Shown one piece after another: positions 1 to 3,986 of a DNA stretch of 5,280 nucleotides. The notes beneath the pieces are model-generated. The model worked only from the letters and a program-made list of their open reading frames with translations. It searched no databases and was not told where the DNA came from. Position 1 is the stretch's first letter. Each line of letters begins with the position of its first letter. The stretch is from Bacillota bacterium (lineage in GTDB: Bacteria; Bacillota; Sulfobacillia; JAJZYS01; JAJYTV01): the NCBI GenBank assembly GCA_021810725.1, contig JAJZIE010000183.1, forward strand, positions 1 through 5,280, read 5' to 3'. A program made the translations under genes and the position numbers.

Positions 1-226
1 ACGTCAAGCATGACACAGAGGGCAGGTGTTTGACGATCAGAAGAATCCGCCGCCTCACACTGCGTGTGCCATGGGTGAGTTGTTCTACGCCGTTTCCCAC
101 AAGCGCATGGATCTTCGGGCCGATGCCGGTAACCTGGCGAACACCATCGACGATCAACTGGCTGTCCGTGGGACGGTTAATGTTCGCCTCAACCGCGGAC
201 GAGTCGATGCGCATGCTATGGCCACA
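1..226 (-). pseudogene. Truncated DDE transposase fragment (IS5/ISNCY/IS1182-like)
   Basis: The minus strand is open from just after an in-frame TGA (227-229) down to position 1, where it leaves the window. From the Met codon at 214-212 it encodes 71 residues. They begin MRIDSSAVEANINRPTDSQL and continue with VDGVRQVTG and, further on, TRSVRRRILLI. This matches the block around the first catalytic Asp in DDE transposases of the IS5/ISNCY/IS1182 kind, typically 'LRvDtTvVEtnIHyPTDSsLL.DGvRvLTR' and later 'RSVk.RvLeI'. The Asp of 'RID' would be the first DDE residue. The N-terminal DNA-binding half, which should lie upstream at higher coordinates, is missing: a stop codon comes 12 bases before the Met codon and no related sequence is visible beyond it. 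The fragment is therefore an N-terminally truncated remnant; whether the C-terminal part survives outside the window is unknown. The family is recalled from its motif and is not resolved further. Confidence 0.7.
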
Positions 227-243
227 TCACCTTCTCGTCTTGT

Positions 244-289
244 AACCCATCTTCACCACCCTCACTCGCGAGGGTGGTGAAGATGGGTT
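244..289. repeat. Perfect 20-bp inverted repeat with 6-nt loop
   Basis: The left arm AACCCATCTTCACCACCCTC (244-263) and the right arm GAGGGTGGTGAAGATGGGTT (270-289) are exact reverse complements, separated by ACTCGC. Neither strand has a T-run after the stem, so it is not a textbook Rho-independent terminator. It lies about 15 bases beyond the point where the transposase fragment's reading frame is broken, and 216 bases upstream of the MFS gene. It could be a mobile-element-associated palindrome, a strong hairpin blocking read-through, or a foldback artefact. The structure is certain; the function is unknown. Confidence 0.85.
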
Positions 290-479
290 GAGGAGCCGCA
301 GCTTGTGGTAGGTGCGCGCGCTCGGGCGGCGAAGCATGACAAAGTATCTTGAATCGATCCTTACGATACGAATTGCTGCGAGGAGGAAACCTCTTGTCGA
401 TCGCGCTTGCCTGAGCCCGCAGTGCGGCATGGGAGGCCTCATTGCGGGCGTGCGACGCGAGGCTGGAGTCGCGCGCCTG

Positions 480-497
480 ATCCTTCGGGAAAAGGAT
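480..497 (+). promoter_or_regulatory. Hairpin covering the Shine-Dalgarno of the MFS gene
   Basis: ATCCTT (480-485) and AAGGAT (492-497) are complementary around the loop CGGGAA. The right arm contains the ribosome binding site AAAGGA (491-496), which sits 9 bases before the TTG start at 506. If it forms in the mRNA, the hairpin would hide the ribosome binding site and, together with the TTG start, keep translation low. The stem has only six pairs, four of them A-T, so it would be easily opened. No convincing -35/-10 pair was found between 290 and 480. Confidence 0.35.
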
Positions 498-505
498 GAC
501 AGGCG

Positions 506-1711
506 TTGTGGCGACGTTTTTATGCCTTTGGGCTGTTCTCCTCTCTCTTCCTGGACCAGTTTCTCTGGCTCTTCTACTTGCTGCATCTCGGGTACGCGGC
601 CTGGCAGATGGGTGTGAGCTACGCCCTGATGCAGGCGGGGCGGATGGTCTTCGACGTTCCCAGCAGCTTCGCGGCGGATCGCCTCGGCGCGCGCGGCATG
701 CTCGTTGCTGGCGGGCTCGCCAAGGCCATGTCGAGCCTGTGCTACCTTGAAGCTGGCCGAGGCTTCGGCTATGTCGCGGTGGGCTCCGTTCTCACGTCCC
801 TCGCGCTGACGTTGCCGTCCGGAGTGGACGTGGCGTACCTGCGCGGGCTCACCGAGCGCACCAGCAGTCCGGATGAGCACGCGTTCTCCAAGCGCCTCGC
901 CGGCTACTTCGCGATGCAGCAGGCAGCGGCCCTCGCTGCCGGGCTGGGTGGTGGTCTGATCGCTGATGTATCGTTCACCCTGCTCTACGTCCTGGATGCC
1001 CTCGGCGGCCTACTGGCGTCCCTCGTCGCGATCACGCTGCCCCGTCTGCCGCCGGTCGCCATGGCGGAGGGCAGCAGGACGACTCAGTCCCCATGGGCTG
1101 CTATCCGCGCGTTCGTGACGACCAGTCGCCGGTATTGGCGCTTCGGCCTGCTGGTCGCGCCGCTCTGGGCCCTGTCGCAAGTTGGCACGGAATACACGCA
1201 GGCGCTCTTTCGCGGCCTCGGCCTGACGCCAGCACTGACGTCGGTCCTGCTTGGTGCCGCCTCGGCTCTCGCCTGGCTGACCAGCTGGGCCGTCGGGCGG
1301 GTGCCCCAGCACCGGCAACGAGGTCTCTTGCGCCTCCTGCTCTGGGGCTATCCACTCTCCGCGTTGCTCCGCGCCGTGCCAGGAAGAGCCGCACTCGCCT
1401 TTGGCATCCCAGGGCTTTGCGTAGGCAGGGCGGGGAGTGGCGCGGCGATCGTGCTCACCAGCGCGGAGCTCGTGCGCCGGGCGCCCGCGGAACTCCGCGC
1501 GACTGCGCTGTCCGCAGTCGATACCGTCTATGTGGGGCTGACCATCGCGCTGTTCCCGCTGCTCGGGCTGCTTGGTGCCGGCCGAATGGATGTCGCCTTC
1601 CTCATCTTGGGGTGCGGTCTGCTCTGCATCGTGCCGGCGTTGCAGCGCTCCCTTACGAAAGACCCTGGCCCCGCACCGGAGGCGGCGGAGAGCGAGGCAG
1701 GACCGCGGTAG
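506..1711 (+). CDS. MFS transporter (12-TM type, substrate unknown)
   Basis: This encodes a 401-residue hydrophobic protein of the major facilitator superfamily, a secondary transporter of the cytoplasmic membrane. The TTG start at 506 is chosen because AAAGGA (491-496) lies at good spacing, an in-frame TGA (497-499) blocks any longer start, and the next in-frame Met would cut into the first helix. TM1 covers about residues 6-28. The motif-A region between TM2 and TM3 is DVPSSFAADRLGARG (50-64), keeping the ADRLG core though the usual first Gly is replaced. Residues 105-130 (SGVDVAYLRGL and following) and 330-356 (RATALSAVDT then hydrophobic) resemble 'sGtd.Al...sl' and 'RAT.LS...' of drug-efflux-like MFS proteins. 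A loop near 180-210 separates the two six-helix halves, and the C-terminus (384-401) is a short acidic, Ala/Pro-rich tail. The length is normal for the family (about 400). Drug efflux is possible but the substrate cannot be read from sequence. It stands alone, ending before a hairpin terminator. Confidence 0.88.
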   Translation: MWRRFYAFGLFSSLFLDQFLWLFYLLHLGYAAWQMGVSYALMQAGRMVFDVPSSFAADRLGARGMLVAGGLAKAMSSLCYLEAGRGFGYVAVGSVLTSLALTLPSGVDVAYLRGLTERTSSPDEHAFSKRLAGYFAMQQAAALAAGLGGGLIADVSFTLLYVLDALGGLLASLVAITLPRLPPVAMAEGSRTTQSPWAAIRAFVTTSRRYWRFGLLVAPLWALSQVGTEYTQALFRGLGLTPALTSVLLGAASALAWLTSWAVGRVPQHRQRGLLRLLLWGYPLSALLRAVPGRAALAFGIPGLCVGRAGSGAAIVLTSAELVRRAPAELRATALSAVDTVYVGLTIALFPLLGLLGAGRMDVAFLILGCGLLCIVPALQRSLTKDPGPAPEAAESEAGPR

Positions 1712-1767
1712 CAGGCAGCGCAACCGTGACGCGTCGGATCCACCGGGCGAAACATCGACAAGAAGCA

Positions 1768-1798
1768 GCGCCGGGGCTAGCCACCCCGGCGCCGTTTT
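1768..1798 (+). terminator. Rho-independent-type terminator after the MFS gene
   Basis: GCGCCGGGG (1768-1776) pairs perfectly with CCCCGGCGC (1784-1792) around a 7-base loop, and is followed by CGTTTTC. It is 57 bases past the MFS stop codon. The stem is very strong but the T-run is short (four), so termination may be partial. On the minus strand the same hairpin is followed by TGCTTCTTGTC, so it could also serve the convergent Asp-box remnant. Confidence 0.6.
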
Positions 1799-1800
1799 CG

Positions 1801-1829
1801 GGCTGGGAGGGACGACACCTTTCCCAGCC
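1801..1829. repeat. Second hairpin between convergent genes
   Basis: GGCTGGGA (1801-1808) and TCCCAGCC (1822-1829) are exact reverse complements. The stem extends inward to 11 pairs if two G-T pairs are allowed (1809-1811 with 1819-1821). It lies 9 bases from the preceding terminator hairpin and 8 bases from the stop codon of the minus-strand Asp-box remnant. A tandem-hairpin terminator between convergent genes is the simplest reading. It lacks its own T-run. Confidence 0.4.
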
Positions 1830-1836
1830 GCCCGCG

Positions 1837-2163
1837 TCAGTTCCCCGCAGACTCTGATGAGCCTATGGACTGCCAACTCTTCCCGCCGTCAGACGTGTGG
1901 AGCAGTACGCCATTTGCCGATGAGTCTCTTGGCCCCAGAACCACCCACCCGTGATCCTCAGCGACAAAATCAATACTGCCGACAAGGTAAGAGTGTAGGT
2001 CTTGTTGCAGTATGGCCGCCGGCGCCGTCGAATTCCAGGTCGACACTTGGATGGTGTTGACCACAATCCCAAGTGGGCTGCGTTCGGGGTGTACACTGCA
2101 TTGTAAGAGGGGAGTGTCGCGAACAGACGAACTGGTGCCGGGTGGGCTAACGCGCCGGACCAA
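1837..2163 (-). pseudogene. C-terminal remnant of an Asp-box / YCF48-like beta-propeller protein
   Basis: The minus-strand frame is open to a TTG at 2163-2161 and ends in TGA at 1839-1837. Only the last 51 residues or so (1992-1837) look like a real protein. They run from about VGSIDFVAEDHGWVVLG to the Asp-box TSDGGKSW (1896-1873), then QSIGSSESAGN and stop. The order 'I.F....hGW.v ... g.ll.TsDGGk.W..' is one blade of the BNR/Asp-box repeats in YCF48-like and sialidase-like beta-propellers, which normally have several such blades over 300 or more residues. Here one blade remains and the upstream part (2163-1993) shows no further repeat, signal peptide or clear ribosome binding site. I infer a gene truncated from its 5' side, its upstream part perhaps replaced when the threonine synthase region arrived. 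A small intact hypothetical protein is the less likely alternative. Confidence 0.5.
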
Positions 2164-2174
2164 ATATTTGTTGG
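2160..2174. promoter_or_regulatory. AT-rich palindrome upstream of threonine synthase
   Basis: CAAATATTTG (2161-2170) is a perfect 10-bp palindrome, extended in part by CCAA (2160-2163) and TTGG (2171-2174), in an otherwise GC-rich leader. It lies about 35 bases before the Shine-Dalgarno of the threonine synthase gene. A repressor site or part of a promoter is possible. No matching -35 box at normal spacing was found, so function is unproven. Confidence 0.25.
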
Positions 2175-2224
2175 AAGGTGCTTCGGTCGCGGATCAGACT
2201 TGGAAGCGGAGGAGCGAAGTCATT

Positions 2225-3445
2225 ATGCGGTATAGCTACCTTTCGCATATCGAGTGTCCGAAGTGCGGAGCCACGTATGATGCGGCGGCCGTCCAGACCC
2301 TGTGCACCTGTGGCGCGCCGCTACTTTCTGTCTATGACCTGGACGCTCTGCGGCGGGACATGCCTGATCCCACTTCCTTAAGGGGCCGCGACCACAGTCT
2401 CTGGCGCTATCACGAACTGCTGCCTGTCCAGTCCGAGAACGGCGTCGTGAGCCTGGGCGAGAGCGTGACCCCGCTTCTGCCCCTGCCGCGCATGGGAGAG
2501 GCGATTGGCGTGCCGGGCCTGCTGCTCAAGGATGAGGGACTTCTCCCCACGGGCAGCTTCAAGGCGCGCGGCGCCGCCGTGGGCGTCTCCCGGGCGCGGG
2601 AACTCGGCGCCCGGGAGCTTGCGATGCCGACGAACGGCAACGCCGGCAGCGCTTGGGCTGCCTATGCGGCCAGAGCCGGACTCGGGATCCACATCGTCCT
2701 GCCGAAGACGGCTCCGGCGCTCCCGCGCAACGAGTGCCTGATGACTGGCGCGGACCTCTACCTGGTGGATGGGCTGATCAGCGACGCGGGCCGCATCGTC
2801 GGCCGGGCGGTGCAGCAGCGCGGCTGGTTCGACGCCTCGACCCTCAAGGAGCCCTACCGCATCGAAGGCAAGAAGACGATGGGCCTTGAGATCTACGAGG
2901 CCCTCGGCTGGCAGGTACCGGACGTCATCCTCTACCCGACCGGCGGCGGTGTCGGTCTGATCGGGATCCACAAGGCCCTGCGCGAACTGCAGGCCATTGG
3001 CTGGCTGGGTGGCAAGTCGCCGCGGCTCGTATCGGTGCAGGCGTCCGGCTGCGCTCCGATCGTGCGGGCGTATGAGGAACGGCGGGAGGAGTCGAGCTTC
3101 TGGCCGGACTCCGAGACACTGGCTTTCGGCATCAACGTGCCGAAGGCCCTGGGCGACTTCCTGGTGCTGCGCGCCGTCTACGACACGGACGGCTGCGCCG
3201 TCGCGGTGGATGACGAGGAGATCCTGCAAGAGCAGGAACTCGTGGGCCGGCTCGAGGGCACCTATGTCTGCCCCGAGGGCGCCGCGACGCTGGCCGCGGC
3301 CAGAAAGCTGCGCGAGCGGGGATGGATCGGCGCCGGGGAAACCGTCGTCGCCATCAACACCGGGAGCGGCGTCAAGTACCTCGAGGCTGTGCGCAAGGAA
3401 CCCCGGCGGCTGGTCGCGGTGGACGGGGAACTGGACGCCGACTAG
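2225..3445 (+). CDS. thrC: Threonine synthase (PLP-dependent, with N-terminal zinc ribbon)
   Basis: This 406-residue cytoplasmic enzyme of the PLP fold-type II family is predicted to convert O-phospho-L-homoserine to L-threonine and phosphate. ATG 2225 is chosen because GGAGGAG (2208-2214) sits 10 bases upstream and the protein similarity begins there; the open frame reaches back to 2012 without recognisable sequence. An N-terminal metal-binding ribbon is suggested by Cys11, Cys14, Cys27 and Cys29 (CPKCG then CTCG). The PLP-lysine motif is PTGSFKARG, with Lys113. PTNGNAGSAWAAYAARAG (135-152) is the Asn-containing substrate/cofactor loop. The Gly-rich phosphate loop is YPTGGGVGLIG (237-247) and the C-terminal cofactor motif is NTGSGVKY (378-385). 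The length fits the family. The FKARG (rather than FKDRG) form occurs in a clade usually annotated as threonine synthase, but a related ammonia-lyase or dehydratase activity cannot be excluded. No hom or thrB gene is adjacent, so it stands outside a classic threonine operon. Confidence 0.85.
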   Translation: MRYSYLSHIECPKCGATYDAAAVQTLCTCGAPLLSVYDLDALRRDMPDPTSLRGRDHSLWRYHELLPVQSENGVVSLGESVTPLLPLPRMGEAIGVPGLLLKDEGLLPTGSFKARGAAVGVSRARELGARELAMPTNGNAGSAWAAYAARAGLGIHIVLPKTAPALPRNECLMTGADLYLVDGLISDAGRIVGRAVQQRGWFDASTLKEPYRIEGKKTMGLEIYEALGWQVPDVILYPTGGGVGLIGIHKALRELQAIGWLGGKSPRLVSVQASGCAPIVRAYEERREESSFWPDSETLAFGINVPKALGDFLVLRAVYDTDGCAVAVDDEEILQEQELVGRLEGTYVCPEGAATLAAARKLRERGWIGAGETVVAINTGSGVKYLEAVRKEPRRLVAVDGELDAD

Positions 3446-3453
3446 CGGTTGCC

Positions 3454-3517
3454 GTGTGCCTCAAGCCGTGCGCGAGCAAGGGTTGCGTTCGGCCCGCCGC
3501 CTTCTTAGGAGGCACAC
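3454..3517. repeat. 9-bp inverted repeat with nested complementarity
   Basis: GTGTGCCTC (3454-3462) pairs exactly with GAGGCACAC (3509-3517) over a 46-base interior. Inside, GCCG...CGC can pair with GCG...CGGC (about 3465-3493), giving a nested stem. A competing pairing exists between CCGCCGCC (3494-3501) and GGCGGCGG (3533-3540). It begins 8 bases after the threonine synthase stop codon. It may be a 3' UTR structure; no T-run follows. Confidence 0.45.
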
Positions 3518-3566
3518 AGATTGGCTGCGTGCGGCGGCGGTCATGGTCCGGCGAAACGTATGAACT

Positions 3567-3620
3567 GGCGGAGTCTGGCTGGCCACTGGCCTGCTGGCTC
3601 CGCCTCCCGGTTTCTCTCTC
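3567..3620 (+). terminator. Candidate terminator of the threonine synthase transcript
   Basis: GGCGGAG (3567-3573) pairs with CTCCGCC (3598-3604), and an inner GGCC/GGCC pair (3581-3584 with 3588-3591) can close the tip. The stem is followed by a pyrimidine-rich tail with GGTTTCTCTCTC (3609-3620). It is about 120 bases beyond the stop codon. The tail is T/C mixed rather than a clean T-run, so the call is moderate. Confidence 0.4.
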
Positions 3621-3637
3621 GCGCATGCTGCGTGAGA
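3617..3637. repeat. Short-loop hairpin following the terminator candidate
   Basis: TCTCGCGCA (3617-3625) pairs with TGCGTGAGA (3629-3637) over nine pairs (one G-T) around a three-base TGC loop. It overlaps the tail of the preceding hairpin and may add to termination or be a processed 3' end. Confidence 0.4.
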
Positions 3638-3819
3638 CCAAATGCATCTTGCAATAGGCAGACAAAGGGGACATTCATCCAATCAATTTTGAGACCTAGC
3701 AGGCATGACCTACTCGATCCATTACGTGGGTTACCGCTAAAAATCTATTGAAATTGGCCAATCCCTGCGTCACTGCGGGATATCGCGCCTCTAACGGTGG
3801 CCAGGAACAATTCTGACAC

Positions 3820-3849
3820 CTGACATGAAATTGAGCTCCCTCCTAGACT
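3820..3849 (+). promoter_or_regulatory. Sigma-A-type promoter for the riboswitch-controlled gene
   Basis: CTGACA (3820-3825, five of six to TTGACA) and TAGACT (3844-3849, four of six to TATAAT) are separated by 18 bases. The predicted transcript start, near 3856, falls at the 5' edge of the c-di-AMP aptamer, which supports the assignment independently. A second CTGACA copy lies at 3813-3818, giving a short direct repeat. Confidence 0.55.
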
Positions 3850-3851
3850 CC

Positions 3852-3968
3852 AACCATGCTCAATCGCGGTAATGCCGCGACCGGGGGACCCATCAGTGGG
3901 GTGAATTCGGTTTATCCGATAGGGCTTGCCTCGAGCCCGAACCCGTCAGCTAACCTCGGAGGCATAAT
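3852..3968 (+). promoter_or_regulatory. c-di-AMP riboswitch (ydaO/yuaA class)
   Basis: This RNA leader senses cyclic di-AMP and controls the downstream cell-wall gene. The conserved segments appear in the expected order. First is a CGCGG/CCGCG helix with TAAT-type loop (3865-3879), then CCGGGGGACCC (3881-3891) and GTGGGGTGAATTCGG (3896-3910). The 3' core follows: GAGCCCGAACCCGTCAGC (3933-3950), then TAACCTCGGAGGCAT (3951-3965). The 3' core CCGAACCCG(U)CAGCUAAC..CG.AGGC is highly characteristic of the class. The closing helix P1 can form between ATGCT (3855-3859) and GGCAT (3961-3965). Genes for NlpC/P60, 3D-domain and other wall hydrolases are the classic targets of this riboswitch, as here. 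There is no room for a separate intrinsic terminator between aptamer and ribosome binding site, so control at translation initiation is likely. The exact 5' limit is uncertain by a few bases. Confidence 0.9.
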
Positions 3969-3969
3969 C

Positions 3970-3976
3970 GAGGGGG
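3970..3976 (+). promoter_or_regulatory. Ribosome binding site next to the riboswitch
   Basis: GAGGGGG (3970-3976) lies 10 bases before ATG 3987 and only four bases after the P1 helix. CGAGG (3969-3973) can pair with CCTCG (3954-3958) inside the conserved 3' core of the aptamer, so aptamer folding and ribosome access may compete. A TTG codon directly precedes the ATG in frame; the ATG is the better start. Confidence 0.6.
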
Positions 3977-3986
3977 AACGTGTTTG

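Larger units (their letters stand above)
3446..3851. other. Gene-free intergenic stretch with structured and AT-richer halves
   Basis: No open frame here on either strand looks like a real gene. The first half (3446-3640) is GC-rich and full of inverted repeats, listed separately. The second half (3640-3820) is visibly AT-richer, for example CTAAAAATCTATTGAAATTGG around 3737-3757, and holds a weak imperfect hairpin at about 3761-3782 (ATCCC paired with GGGAT). The promoter of the riboswitch-controlled gene begins at 3820. The change in base composition may mark an old junction or simply promoter-proximal DNA. Confidence 0.6.

Noticed and set aside
26..280. Plus-strand small open frames at the window start
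   Set aside because: The minus strand here matches a transposase; the plus frames are its shadows and one ends inside the 20-bp palindrome.
381..414. AGGAGG (381-386) followed at 7 bases by a six-codon TTG-initiated frame
   Set aside because: The ribosome-binding-like sequence is good, but the frame (394-414) is only six codons with no evidence of a leader peptide. It may be a relic or chance.
227..880. Long minus-strand open frame (217 codons)
   Set aside because: It is mostly antisense to the MFS gene, with a composition typical of GC-rich shadow frames (Arg/Ala/Glu/His-rich). The real signal on this strand starts below 227.
1010..1876. Minus-strand open frame (288 codons) opposite the MFS gene
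   Set aside because: It is Arg/Gly/Gln/Pro-rich with no recognisable domain and overlaps a clear MFS gene and its terminator.
2057..2097. TTGACC (2057-2062) with TACACT (2092-2097) as a promoter for threonine synthase
   Set aside because: The spacing is 29 bases, far from the 16-18 expected, and no better partner box was found for either.
2134..2161. T-box-like string GGGTGGGCTAACGCG upstream of threonine synthase
   Set aside because: It only loosely resembles the T-box antiterminator sequence. There is no Stem I, specifier loop or terminator in the short leader.
2012..2224. N-terminal extension of the threonine synthase frame back to 2012
   Set aside because: The extra 71 codons look like non-coding leader, while ATG 2225 has a GGAGGAG ribosome binding site at 10 bases and matches where the protein family begins.
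2378..3229. Minus-strand open frame (283 codons) opposite threonine synthase
   Set aside because: It is an antisense shadow of a well-supported enzyme gene, with no motif and no ribosome binding site.
3664..3676. AAAGGGGACATT string resembling the end of some insertion sequences
   Set aside because: No matching inverted partner, target duplication or transposase was found nearby, so it is not called as an IS end.
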